Shown in pieces: positions 1 to 8,752 of a stretch of DNA of 64,000 nt. The position numbers and the translations under genes are program-made. Positions within the stretch are counted from its first letter, which is position 1. Every line of letters starts with the position of its first letter. The notes under the pieces were generated by a model. It ran no database searches. It had not been told where the DNA came from and worked only from the letters and a program-made list of their open reading frames with translations. Source of the DNA: Parapedobacter indicus (GTDB taxonomy: Bacteria; Bacteroidota; Bacteroidia; Sphingobacteriales; Sphingobacteriaceae); NCBI RefSeq assembly GCF_900113765.1, contig NZ_FOQO01000001.1, positions 434,001-498,000 on the forward strand. The letters run 5' to 3'.

Positions 1-1121
1 CCGCAGCGAATCAATTGGATTTAGATCAGGTGGAGGCCATATTGATTCACGAACTATCGCATGTAAGGAGAAACGATTACCTGCTCAATTTATTCAAGAC
101 GGTGATCGAAGCGGTACTATTTTTCAACCCATTTGTGTGGTTGTTGGGCCGGATAGTCAATGAAGAGCGGGAGAACGCTTGCGACGACGATGTGCTGGAG
201 CAAATCGGCAAGCCGATTTTCTATGCGCAGACCTTGCTTCGGGTGGCAGCGCTGGCCAATGGGGCAGATCACAAACTGGCAATGACTGCTGTCTGCAAAA
301 AACCATCTCAATTGTTTCAACGAATCAAACGTATTACCGCTATGAAGACTAATTATCGGAATGTGCGCCAACAAATATGGGTGCTGGCATTTGCCCTGTT
401 GGCATCGGCCTCGCTGGCATGGATCGGGCCGAAGGAAAAGGTCAATACATCAATTAGCAGGAACCCGGATGCCAACGGGCTGGCCGAGCATGACAATCAG
501 CAGGCAGTGCTGGATACCACCCGGACAATAAGATTTGACAAAGCCCAGGTAGACACCTCCCGGAACGACGTGAAACCGGTAGTCAAAGACCAAATGGACT
601 ACGTTGAGTCTTTCGAAATTGCGATGGATACTACCGTATTCAAAGCGCGGCCGAAGATGGTTTATATAAACGGAGACACCATTCAGTTAACCTCCGACAC
701 CATTATGGTGCAGCTCAACCGAAGCAAACCGTTTCCCGAAGATTTGGCATTTTTCTATCCATTCAATGCGGATAGTCCGCAGGTTTTGCAGCGGAAGGCG
801 TTTAAGTTGGATTCCCTAAACAAAACCGTCCAGGAGGCATTGGCCAAGAGCATGAAGGCAATCAATATGGATTCGCTGAACCGCATGATAGCAAAACGCG
901 TCGCATGGAACGATTCGATCACTGTACGGATCGACTCGATTTTCAAAAGCAAGGAATTCGTTTTCTTACCGAATCTATCTTTTAACATCGATAGTCTGGT
1001 GGCCTTCACACCACATGTAAAAGAATGGGAACTTTATCAATCGCCTGAATACAAAGCGTTGCGCGAAGATTTCGAGAAAAAGGTGGAAAAGCTGAGGCGG
1101 AAAAGAGAAGGTCCACACTAG
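1..1121 (+). CDS. M56 family (BlaR1-like) membrane metallopeptidase, 5' end missing
   Basis: This is the C-terminal part of an M56/BlaR1-like peptidase; the frame is open back to base 3, so the true start lies before the window. The zinc motif HELSH is at bases 48-62, followed by RRNDY, and the later segment NEERENACDDD supplies the usual downstream acidic ligand. A hydrophobic stretch of about 20 residues near bases 370-430 is the last membrane helix, followed by about 230 residues of Ser/Asp-rich periplasmic tail. Family members usually sense cell-wall damage or beta-lactams and cleave a BlaI/MecI repressor. That partner would normally lie upstream and cannot be seen, so the signal is unknown. 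Confidence 0.85.
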   Translation, partial: AANQLDLDQVEAILIHELSHVRRNDYLLNLFKTVIEAVLFFNPFVWLLGRIVNEERENACDDDVLEQIGKPIFYAQTLLRVAALANGADHKLAMTAVCKKPSQLFQRIKRITAMKTNYRNVRQQIWVLAFALLASASLAWIGPKEKVNTSISRNPDANGLAEHDNQQAVLDTTRTIRFDKAQVDTSRNDVKPVVKDQMDYVESFEIAMDTTVFKARPKMVYINGDTIQLTSDTIMVQLNRSKPFPEDLAFFYPFNADSPQVLQRKAFKLDSLNKTVQEALAKSMKAINMDSLNRMIAKRVAWNDSITVRIDSIFKSKEFVFLPNLSFNIDSLVAFTPHVKEWELYQSPEYKALREDFEKKVEKLRRKREGPH

Positions 1122-1501
1122 TTAATTCGTTAGCTAATCCGAGGCTGCTTCCGCTACCTGGAAGATGAGTGGGTAACAAATCTCGGAACGTAATGTCATC
1201 GTCAATCCATTGCCCACGCACTTCGGTGAAGTGTTGTTATTTGAACCCACACCATTCGAGATGGATGTGAGGTTGTTAGACAGGTTGGGATGCGGGAAAA
1301 ATATCGTTCCGAGTGTCGGCATAAATCAAAAAAATGTAGTAGGTTTGTGGCCATATTCAAGCTTTGTAAAAAGTAAGAAATAGGCTCCACGAAGCCATAA
1401 AAGGCAGCTAAATTTCGAATGAAACCTGCGATGTCAGCGCCTAACGAGAAAGGCAATGAAGAAGTAGGTTCCGTGAGGCCTTAAGAACAAGATGCTTTCG
1501 A
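1122..1501. other. Gene-poor interval holding the pyrR leader
   Basis: This 380-base gap has no convincing full gene. Bases 1177-1383 form a 68-codon open stretch without a start codon that looks vaguely protein-like. Arms CTCGGAACG (1182-1190) and CGTTCCGAG (1305-1313) are inverted repeats about 115 bases apart. A box TAGGTTTG at 1340-1347 fits the Bacteroidota -7 consensus TAnnTTTG, but the -33 position reads TCG instead of TTG. The last 130 bases contain an imperfect direct repeat and a possible leader peptide, listed separately. Confidence 0.5.
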
Positions 1502-1508
1502 ATGAAAC
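1375..1508 (+). repeat. Imperfect direct repeat in the pyrR leader
   Basis: Bases 1375-1425 and 1459-1508 are two diverged copies of a segment of about 50 bases, 84 apart. Both begin AAGAA(A/G)TAGG and both end with the same 12 bases, TTCGAATGAAAC. The second copy's ATG is the pyrR start and the first copy's ATG opens a short upstream frame. Each copy has a potential small stem, GGCT/AGCC in the first and GGTT/GGCC (with two G-U pairs) in the second. The second loop region, TCCGTGAGG, resembles the PyrR-binding core (UCC...GAGG) of Firmicutes pyr leaders but is one base shorter. Binding by PyrR is an inference. Confidence 0.5.
1419..1484 (+). CDS. Possible 21-residue leader peptide upstream of pyrR
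   Basis: ATG at 1419 opens 21 codons (beginning MKPAMSAPNEKG) and stops with TAA at 1482-1484, 17 bases before the pyrR ATG. Its start context is identical to that of pyrR because both lie in copies of the same repeat. The stop falls just after the hairpin-like second repeat copy, so ribosome movement on it could affect folding and pyrR translation. Leader peptides are known in other pyrimidine operons (pyrL of enteric bacteria), but no sequence relation is claimed. It could also be chance. Confidence 0.25.
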   Translation: MKPAMSAPNEKGNEEVGSVRP

Positions 1509-2056
1509 AATCTATATTATTAGAAGGTCAAAAGTTCCAGATTACCATCCAACGGCTCTGCCACCAACTGATCGAGAATCATGTTGACTTTTCCGAATCT
1601 GTCATCATCGGAATCCAACCACGCGGAATTTATCTCGGAAGACGGATTGTGGAGGAACTGAAGCAAATCCCCGGCTTACCCGAAATAGCGTATGGAGAAT
1701 TAGACATTACCTTTTTCCGGGATGATTTCAGGAGAAAGGACAGCGGTCCGCTCGTGCCGAGCAGTACGCATATCGATTTTATCGTTGAGGGAAAGAAGGT
1801 GATCTTGATGGACGACGTGCTGTGGACAGGCAGGACAATCCGCGCGGCCATGGATGCATTGCAGGCGTTTGGCCGACCGGCCAAGATCGAATTGCTGGTA
1901 TTGGTAGATCGCCGTTTTTCACGGCAGTTGCCGATTGAACCTGACTATATTGGTATGCAGGTCGATTCGATCGATTCGCAGAAAGTTATCGTCAGTTGGA
2001 AAGAGGTGGATACATATGACCGGATTACGCTATTGACAGAAGAAGATCATAAATGA
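1502..2056 (+). CDS. pyrR: PyrR: pyr operon regulator / uracil phosphoribosyltransferase
   Basis: This 184-residue type I phosphoribosyltransferase matches the usual PyrR length (about 180). The PRPP-binding loop VILMDDVLWTGRT lies around residues 100-112, and the N-terminal IGIQPRGIYLGRR segment is typical of PyrR. The enzyme makes UMP from uracil and PRPP; in Firmicutes and mycobacteria it also binds pyr mRNA. It overlaps pyrB by four bases (ATGA), so the two are translationally coupled and probably form the pyr operon. The upstream leader has repeats that might be its RNA target. Enzyme identity is firm; regulatory activity in this phylum is inference. Confidence 0.93.
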   Translation: MKQSILLEGQKFQITIQRLCHQLIENHVDFSESVIIGIQPRGIYLGRRIVEELKQIPGLPEIAYGELDITFFRDDFRRKDSGPLVPSSTHIDFIVEGKKVILMDDVLWTGRTIRAAMDALQAFGRPAKIELLVLVDRRFSRQLPIEPDYIGMQVDSIDSQKVIVSWKEVDTYDRITLLTEEDHK

Positions 2057-2991
2057 CAGCAACGACCAGGCAAATCAGCACCCGTCATCTTTTGGGAATC
2101 AAAGACCTCAACGAGGATGATATACAGCTCATTTTTGATACGGCGGATAATTTTAAAGATGTACTCAACCGCCCGATAAAAAAAGTACCGTCCCTGCGTG
2201 ACATTACCATAGCGAATGTTTTTTTCGAGAATTCGACGCGCACACGGTTATCGTTTGAGCTGGCAGAGAAACGGCTTTCTGCGGATATCGTCAATTTCGC
2301 GGCATCGTCATCGTCGGTGAGCAAGGGTGAGACACTCATCGATACGGTAAATAATATCCTGGCGATGAAGGTGGATATGATCGTGATGCGACATCCTTAT
2401 CCAGGCGCAGGGGTTTTTTTGAGTAAACACGTGAAGGCACAAATCGTGAACGCAGGTGACGGTGCCCACGAACATCCTACGCAGGCTTTGCTGGATGCCT
2501 TTTCGATCCGTGAGCGATATGGAGATGTGTCAGGTAAGAAAATTGCCATCATTGGAGATATCCTGCACTCGCGTGTGGCGCTATCCAATATTCTGTGCCT
2601 CCGTAAACTGGGGGCTGAAGTGATGGTTTGCGGACCCACTACGTTGATTCCCAAACACATCGGTTCGCTGGGAGTAAAGGTAGAATATAATCTCATCAAC
2701 GCGTTGAAATGGTGCGACGTAGCTAATATGTTGCGCATTCAACTGGAACGGCAGGACATCGCCTATTTCCCATCCCTTAGGGAATATTCCATGCTTTATG
2801 GGTTGAATAAACGATTGCTCGATTCGCTCGATAAAGAGATTACCATTATGCATCCAGGTCCCATAAACCGCGGGGTGGAAATTACCAGTGATGTGGCCGA
2901 TAGCCAGCATTCCATTATTCTTGATCAGGTGGAAAATGGGGTAGCTATACGAATGGCCGTGCTGTATCTGCTTGCGGGGATACGGGGGTAA
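2053..2991 (+). CDS. pyrB: Aspartate carbamoyltransferase catalytic chain
   Basis: This 312-residue enzyme carries out the first committed step of pyrimidine synthesis, carbamoyl phosphate plus aspartate to carbamoyl aspartate. It has the carbamoyl-phosphate site STRTRLSFE near residue 60, the HPTQALLD motif near residue 140, and HPGPINRGVEI in the C-terminal aspartate-binding domain. No regulatory chain (pyrI) follows, so regulation would act at expression through the preceding pyrR. Length and motifs are normal for a PyrR-linked, unregulated-type enzyme. Confidence 0.96.
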   Translation: MTATTRQISTRHLLGIKDLNEDDIQLIFDTADNFKDVLNRPIKKVPSLRDITIANVFFENSTRTRLSFELAEKRLSADIVNFAASSSSVSKGETLIDTVNNILAMKVDMIVMRHPYPGAGVFLSKHVKAQIVNAGDGAHEHPTQALLDAFSIRERYGDVSGKKIAIIGDILHSRVALSNILCLRKLGAEVMVCGPTTLIPKHIGSLGVKVEYNLINALKWCDVANMLRIQLERQDIAYFPSLREYSMLYGLNKRLLDSLDKEITIMHPGPINRGVEITSDVADSQHSIILDQVENGVAIRMAVLYLLAGIRG

Positions 2992-3136
2992 GAATAGGTT
3001 ATTAACATTTGTGGACAACTTTTGAGGAAAACTTTTGGGTTTCCCACTAAATTAGCGGGTTAAATTGGGTAAGGTGTATTTTATGGCCCCAACTTTGCGT
3101 GGAATAGAGGAATAAAAACAGAATTAATTTGACGGC
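2992..3136. promoter_or_regulatory. Upstream region of the envelope module
   Basis: This interval probably carries the promoter for the TPR gene. It contains a 17-base dyad at 3043-3059 (arms CCCACTAA and TTAGCGGG around one A, with one mismatch) and a CAACTTTG at about 3092-3099 that is one base off the -7 consensus TAnnTTTG, with a TTG 22 bases upstream. TGTGGACAA at 3010-3018 is one base away from an inverted DnaA box. All assignments are by pattern only. Confidence 0.35.
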
Positions 3137-6100
3137 ATGTTTAATCGGATTTATCAGTTAGGTATTACATTTAGTTTGATGATATCAGCTGCCATGGCCC
3201 AGCAGAGTGCGTGGCAGGAGGTCAATCAGGCATATAAAACGGGGATGGAGTTGTATGAAAAACGGAAGTATGCCGCCGCCGCCAAGTATTTTGATAAAGT
3301 AGAGGACATCCGCATAAAATCTACCTTACAACAGGACGAGCATGTGGAATTGTCGCTGCTGAAAGAGAATGCGCGTTTTTACCAGGCCATCTGTGCACTG
3401 GAACTGGAAGAGTCCGATGCGGAAAACCAATTCCTTCGTTATATTAAAGATTATCCGGCGAGCGCAAACTCGAAAGCTGCCTATTTTCAAGTCGGGCGTT
3501 CCTATTTTGCTAAAAAAGATTACGAACACGCACTCGAGTGGTTCAATAAATTGGATAGTCGTAACTTAGCCGGTCGGGAAAACCGCGAATTCCGATATAA
3601 ACAGGGGTATTCTTATTTTATGACCGACGATTATGCGTCGGCTAAGCCGCTTTTCGAGCAGTTGAAAGATGAAGGAGGGGTGTACCAAGAGGCGTCGATT
3701 TATTATTATGCATATCTATGTTATTTGGATAGGGAATTTAAGACAGCGCTTACCGAATTTGAAAAACTAAAAGGATCCAAAACGTACGAAGCTACCTATC
3801 CCTATTATCTCACTGCGTTGTATTACCTGGATAACCGGTATGACGACGTATTAGCGTATGCCTTGCCAATTCTGGAGAATACCAAGCAGGCGCACGAAAC
3901 GGACATGTTTCGCATTATAGCGGCTACCTATTTTGCAAAAAACGATTTCGAAAAAGCCCAAGCATACTATGATAAGTTTCAGGCAGCGGACCAGGGCAAA
4001 ACGCAAAACAATCAGGATAGCTATCAGATAGGCTACATTGCCTATAAAAACGGTGATTACGAAACCGCTATCGCTGAATTGCAGAAATTGGAAGAGCCGG
4101 ATGCTTATTACCAAAGTGCCATGATTGCCTTGGGGGATGCATTTCTGAAATCAGGAGACAAGCAGAGTGCACGTAACGCATTTTTTAAGGCCTCCAAGCT
4201 GGACTTCGATCCGGCCCTAAAGGAAGAAGGGCTATTTAATTATGCAAAACTTTCCTCGGAGCTGGAGTTCCACCAAGTGGCCCTGGAGGCAACCAAGGAA
4301 TACTTGGATACCTATCCGAATAACAAACGGATGGAGGAAGCACAGACACTTTATGCGGAGACGCTGCTGGGAACCAGCAATTATCGCGCTGCGGTCGATA
4401 TTTTGGAAAAGATTCCGAACCGTGGCCCACAAGCAGATGCAGCGTATCAGAAAGTAACCTACTACCGTGGACTGGAATTTTATAACGAACGGGCCTTCGA
4501 GAACTCCATCTCGCTATTCATGCGGTCGGAGAAATACCCCATCGATCCGCGGCTTTCTGCGTTGGCCGCCTATTGGAAGGCGGAGGCTATGTATGAAGTG
4601 CGCAAGTATGGGGAGGCTGTACAGAATTTTTCGCGGTTTCTTCGTATGCCAGGCGCCCGGAATACCGACGTGTACAGTTATGCGAATTATGCGCTGGCCT
4701 ATGCGGCATTCCGCAATGACAGTTACAATACTTCGGCTAATTATTTCGAGCGTTTTCTTTCCACCGGTGGGAACGCTATCGAGCCTAACGTCCGCAATGA
4801 TGCCATCGCCCGGCTAGGCGATTCGTATTTTTCTATGCGCAACTACAGCCGTGCCATGCAGTATTACGACCGGTTGATCAATAGCAAGGCCTCGAGCCAG
4901 GATTATGCCCTTTTTCAGCGGGGGATTATTCAAGGGTTGCAGGGGAATAACGCTGCGAAGTTGGCTACGTTACGATCGGTTGTTGAGCGGTTCCCCAATT
5001 CGAACTATGCAGATGATGTAGCCTTTGAAATTCCTTACACCTATTTTACGACGGGAGACTATGAAACGGCGATTGAAGGGCTTCAACGAATGATTGAGCA
5101 ATATCCACGCAGTAGCTATGCGCCGCGTGCGTTGATGACCATTGGTCTGGTGCAATATAACAAAGACGATACAGAAGGGGCAATGGCGACGTTCCGGCGC
5201 GTAGTAGAGGAACATGCGACTACGGATGAAGCGAGGCAGGCGTTGCGTTCCATTGAAAACATCTACCTGGACCGTGGGGATGCATCGGGATATATCAATT
5301 ATGCTACGAGCACCAACATCGGGGATCTCAGTAAGGCCGAACAGGATAACCTTGCGTTTCAAGCAGCTCAAACACTGTTTGGTAGGGGCGAATACCAAGC
5401 GGCGGTAGAGGCCATTAATGCGTATTTTGATAAGTTTCCCAAGCCCATTCAGGAGAAACACGCCCGTTACATCCGGGGTGTGAGTCTTTACAAAACCGGA
5501 CATCCGAAAGAGGCCCTTCACGATCTTAATATTATTCTTAACGATTGGACCAGCCCCTACACCGAAAATTCGCTGCTTACTGCAGCGGAGCTTTACCTGG
5601 GACTGAAACAATATAATGAAGCCATTGTACACCTCAAGAAACTGGAGCTTACTTCAGAGTATAAAGCCAATTATGGTTTTGCGGTAAATAATTTGATGGT
5701 CTGCTACTATGAAATAGGCGATATGGAGCAAGTCCAGAAATATGCGAAGCTGATCCAGGAGTATGATCGTTCCTCAGAGGAGGATATCGCAAAAGCACAC
5801 CTTTATTCGGCGCGCGCAATGCTCAGAAAGGGGGATGTGCCACCGGCTATGAAAGAATTGAACCTGGCAGCACTGAAAAGCCAGACGGTTGTAGGCGCTG
5901 AAGCACGCTATCGCGTAGGGCAGCTCCAATATGAAGCTAAGGAATATGACAAAGCTATTGAATCGGCCTTCGACGTCATCAATAACCTGGCATCGTATGA
6001 CTATTGGGTAGCTAAAAGCTTTATATTACTTGCCGACGCATACGCGGGCAAGGGGGACGATTTTCAGGCAAAAAGTACCTTGGAAAGTATCATTGAAAAT

Positions 6101-6175
6101 TACGAGGGAGAAGATGATATTATCCCGTCGGCCAAGGAACGGCTAGATAAGCTCAATAATAAGGGGAAGGGATAG
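3137..6175 (+). CDS. Large periplasmic TPR protein (first of the envelope module)
   Basis: This 1012-residue protein starts with a signal peptide (MFNRIYQLG...AAMAQQ) and otherwise consists of tetratricopeptide-like helical repeats, recognisable by recurring A-x-x-x-F/Y and Y-P patterns such as RYIKDYPASANSKAAYFQ and VVERFPNSNYADDVAFEIPY. It probably acts in the periplasm as a scaffold. It heads a run of same-strand genes for a chimeric TPR protein, a barrel protein, HU-SPOR, and ExbB/ExbD/TonB-like proteins, which suggests a trans-envelope complex comparable in logic to Tol-Pal with its TPR partner CpoB; that comparison is inference. Residues 253 to the end are closely related to residues 87 to the end of the next gene. 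Confidence 0.85.
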   Translation: MFNRIYQLGITFSLMISAAMAQQSAWQEVNQAYKTGMELYEKRKYAAAAKYFDKVEDIRIKSTLQQDEHVELSLLKENARFYQAICALELEESDAENQFLRYIKDYPASANSKAAYFQVGRSYFAKKDYEHALEWFNKLDSRNLAGRENREFRYKQGYSYFMTDDYASAKPLFEQLKDEGGVYQEASIYYYAYLCYLDREFKTALTEFEKLKGSKTYEATYPYYLTALYYLDNRYDDVLAYALPILENTKQAHETDMFRIIAATYFAKNDFEKAQAYYDKFQAADQGKTQNNQDSYQIGYIAYKNGDYETAIAELQKLEEPDAYYQSAMIALGDAFLKSGDKQSARNAFFKASKLDFDPALKEEGLFNYAKLSSELEFHQVALEATKEYLDTYPNNKRMEEAQTLYAETLLGTSNYRAAVDILEKIPNRGPQADAAYQKVTYYRGLEFYNERAFENSISLFMRSEKYPIDPRLSALAAYWKAEAMYEVRKYGEAVQNFSRFLRMPGARNTDVYSYANYALAYAAFRNDSYNTSANYFERFLSTGGNAIEPNVRNDAIARLGDSYFSMRNYSRAMQYYDRLINSKASSQDYALFQRGIIQGLQGNNAAKLATLRSVVERFPNSNYADDVAFEIPYTYFTTGDYETAIEGLQRMIEQYPRSSYAPRALMTIGLVQYNKDDTEGAMATFRRVVEEHATTDEARQALRSIENIYLDRGDASGYINYATSTNIGDLSKAEQDNLAFQAAQTLFGRGEYQAAVEAINAYFDKFPKPIQEKHARYIRGVSLYKTGHPKEALHDLNIILNDWTSPYTENSLLTAAELYLGLKQYNEAIVHLKKLELTSEYKANYGFAVNNLMVCYYEIGDMEQVQKYAKLIQEYDRSSEEDIAKAHLYSARAMLRKGDVPPAMKELNLAALKSQTVVGAEARYRVGQLQYEAKEYDKAIESAFDVINNLASYDYWVAKSFILLADAYAGKGDDFQAKSTLESIIENYEGEDDIIPSAKERLDKLNNKGKG

Positions 6176-6190
6176 GAATTTAAACGAGCG

Positions 6191-8728
6191 ATGATAACGC
6201 AAGAATCGATCGGCTACAAATACTTGCTTACCGGGGCTTTTTCGGTCTTACTCGCTGTAGGTTATGCGCAGGAAGAAAAAGGACAAGTGGAACCGGAGCA
6301 GCAAGAACAGCAACGGCCAAGTGAACAGCACGGGGAGCGGGAGCCCATCACGATTGATTCGATCGATGTGGTGCGCGACTACCGGCCTATGTTGGCGGAT
6401 GCGGTAAAGATTCGCCGAAGCCCGGACATGCGTATTAACCGGCAAGCACTTGAAACCGAGCTGCGTCGGATTGCCGCCACCACGTACTTTGCAAAGAACG
6501 CGTTCAAAAAGCCTTATTACGGAAGATTGCTGGAACGGCATCGGGAAGCAACACCGAGCAATATAGATAATTACCGGATCGGCTACCTAGCCTATGAGAA
6601 CGGTGAATACGAAAGAGCGACTGCCTTTTTCGAGAAGCTGGAGAGGTCAGATGCCTTTTACCAAAGTTCGGTGATTGCTTTGGGCAATATTTCCCTGAAA
6701 GCCGGGGATAAAGAAGCTGCACGGAATGCGTTTGTCAAAGCATCTGAACTGGATTTCGACCGAGCCTTGAAAGTGGATGGGCTGTTTAATTATGCTAAAA
6801 TACTATTTGAATTGGACTCCCCCCAGGTTGCCTTGGAAGTGGCCCGGGAATATGTCACTCAAGAGCCTAAATCTACCGTCGCTGCGAATGCTGAAAAAAC
6901 AGAGACTCCTGAAACCCTGCTGGCTGAAATCTTGTTAGGTACCAGCAACTTCGAGGCAGCCGTAAATATGTTGGAAACATTCAGCAATCGGGATAGGGAA
7001 GCCGACATGATCTACCAAAAGGTAGCGTATTACCGCGGATTGGAATTCTACAACGAACGGGCATTTGAAAATAGCATTTCCCTGTTTATGCGGTCGGAAG
7101 AATTTTCCATTGATCCGCGGATAGCGGCACTGGCTACTTACTGGAAAGCGGAAGCCATGTATGAAGTGCGGAAATACGGTGAGGCGGTGCAGAACTTCTC
7201 CCGTTTCATGCGAATGCCCGCGGCACCTGAAACCGATGTATACAGCTACGCAAACTATGCGCTGGCTTATGCGGCCTTCCGCAGTAACAGTTTCAAGGTC
7301 GCCGCCAACTATTTTGAACGTTTTTTGGCTACCGATGAAAGTTCGATGGAAGAAAATGTGCGAAATGATGCCATCGCGCGTTTGGGCGATTCGTATTTAT
7401 CCTTGCGCGATTATGGCCGGGCCAACCAACACTATGACCGGCTGATCAACGGTAAAGCCCCCAATCAGGACTATGCGTTATTCCAGCGCGGTATTATCCA
7501 GGGGTTAGAAGGTGACAATCAGACCAAAATGAGTACGCTGCGCTCGGTGATCGAGCAATTCCCGAATTCAAATTATGCCGACGACGTAGCCTTTGAAATC
7601 CCGTACACCTATTTCACGATGGGCGACTACGATACGGCCATTGAGGGGCTGCAGGCGATGATCGATAAATATCCGCGCAGCAGCTATGCCCCGCGGGCAC
7701 TGATGACGATCGGTCTGGTGCAATATAACAAGGAGGATAATGAAGCAGCCATGGCTACATTCAGAAGGGTGGTGGAAGAACATTCCACTACTGATGAGGC
7801 CCGTCAAGCGCTGCGCTCCATCGAAAATATGTACCTGGATGGCGGCGACGCATCGGGATATGTCAACTATGCAACGAACTCGAACCTCGGTGACCTAAGC
7901 AAGGCAGAACAGGATAACTTGGCTTTCCGGGCAGCGCAAACGCTGTTCGCCCGTGGTCAATACCAAGCGGCAGTGGAAGCCATTAATGCTTATTTTGATA
8001 AATTTCCCAATCCCATTCAGGAGAAACATGCCCGGTACATCCGTGGGGTAAGCCTGTACCGTACCGGTCATCCGAAGGAAGCGCTGCACGACCTGAATAT
8101 TATTCTGAATGACTGGACCAGCCAGTATACCGAAAATACGCTGCTTGCGGTAGCGGATCTGTACCTCGGATTGGAACAATATAACGAGGCGATTGTGCAC
8201 CTCAAAAAACTGGAGCTTACGTCGGAATACAAAGCGAGTTACGGGTATGCCGTAACCAATCTCTTGGTCTGCTACTATAAAATCGGCGATATGGAGCAGG
8301 TACTCAAATATGCCAAGCTGATTAAAGCGTATGACCGATCCGGCGAAGAAGACATCGCAAAGGCTCACCTGTATACCGGTTACGTACTACTGCAGAAGGG
8401 AAATTCGACGGAAGCGGCCAAGGAGATGAATCTTGCAGCGTTAAAAAGTCAGACGGTGACGGGGGCGGAGGCGCAGTACAACGTTGCGCAGTTACATTAT
8501 AAGGCCAAGAGATACGACAAGGCAATCGAAAGCGCCTTTGACGTGATTAATAACCGGTCGTCGTATGACTATTGGGTGGCCAAAAGCTTCATCGTGCTGG
8601 CTGATGCCTATGCCGGTAAGGGCGATGCCTTCCAAGCAAAAAGTACGTTGGAAAGTATCATTGCGAACTACGAGGGGGAAGACGATATCATTCCGTCGGC
8701 CAAGAGACATTTACAGAAGTTGAATTAG
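6191..8728 (+). CDS. Chimeric TPR protein (barrel-gene N-terminus fused to TPR C-terminus)
   Basis: This 845-residue protein has two parentages. Residues 1-85 (signal peptide YLLTGAFSVLLAVGYAQ, a Gln/Glu-rich linker, then TIDSIDVVRDYRPMLADAV) match the N-terminus of the downstream barrel protein at 8753. Residues 87-845 match residues 253-1012 of the preceding TPR protein with almost the same length (759 against 760 residues). This is the product expected from one tandem duplication running from inside the first gene to inside the third. The frame is intact over 2.5 kb and the copies have diverged mainly by substitution, so it seems maintained. The 15-base spacer before it resembles the 24-base spacer before the next gene. 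Function is inferred as an envelope scaffold. Confidence 0.85.
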   Translation: MITQESIGYKYLLTGAFSVLLAVGYAQEEKGQVEPEQQEQQRPSEQHGEREPITIDSIDVVRDYRPMLADAVKIRRSPDMRINRQALETELRRIAATTYFAKNAFKKPYYGRLLERHREATPSNIDNYRIGYLAYENGEYERATAFFEKLERSDAFYQSSVIALGNISLKAGDKEAARNAFVKASELDFDRALKVDGLFNYAKILFELDSPQVALEVAREYVTQEPKSTVAANAEKTETPETLLAEILLGTSNFEAAVNMLETFSNRDREADMIYQKVAYYRGLEFYNERAFENSISLFMRSEEFSIDPRIAALATYWKAEAMYEVRKYGEAVQNFSRFMRMPAAPETDVYSYANYALAYAAFRSNSFKVAANYFERFLATDESSMEENVRNDAIARLGDSYLSLRDYGRANQHYDRLINGKAPNQDYALFQRGIIQGLEGDNQTKMSTLRSVIEQFPNSNYADDVAFEIPYTYFTMGDYDTAIEGLQAMIDKYPRSSYAPRALMTIGLVQYNKEDNEAAMATFRRVVEEHSTTDEARQALRSIENMYLDGGDASGYVNYATNSNLGDLSKAEQDNLAFRAAQTLFARGQYQAAVEAINAYFDKFPNPIQEKHARYIRGVSLYRTGHPKEALHDLNIILNDWTSQYTENTLLAVADLYLGLEQYNEAIVHLKKLELTSEYKASYGYAVTNLLVCYYKIGDMEQVLKYAKLIKAYDRSGEEDIAKAHLYTGYVLLQKGNSTEAAKEMNLAALKSQTVTGAEAQYNVAQLHYKAKRYDKAIESAFDVINNRSSYDYWVAKSFIVLADAYAGKGDAFQAKSTLESIIANYEGEDDIIPSAKRHLQKLN

Positions 8729-8752
8729 GAATAACAGGAATTTTAACAGCTT

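Noticed and set aside
1134..1322. 62-codon minus-strand open frame between the M56 gene and pyrR
   Set aside because: It is short, has no known motif, and the plus-strand reading of the same bases looks more protein-like.
4970..5632. 220-codon minus-strand open frame
   Set aside because: It lies fully inside the first TPR gene in the opposite strand, has no recognisable domain, and is a shadow of the repeated TPR codon pattern; a similar shadow occurs in the chimera at 7895-8368.
6191..6450. Possible frameshifted or broken copy of the barrel gene
   Set aside because: The region is a clean in-frame start of the chimeric TPR gene; the barrel match ends at a fusion point and not at a frame break.
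3137..8728. Long similar blocks that might be a mobile repeat or CRISPR-like array
   Set aside because: The similarity is coding, in frame and limited to one tandem duplication of TPR sequence; there are no short regular repeats with spacers or transposase genes.
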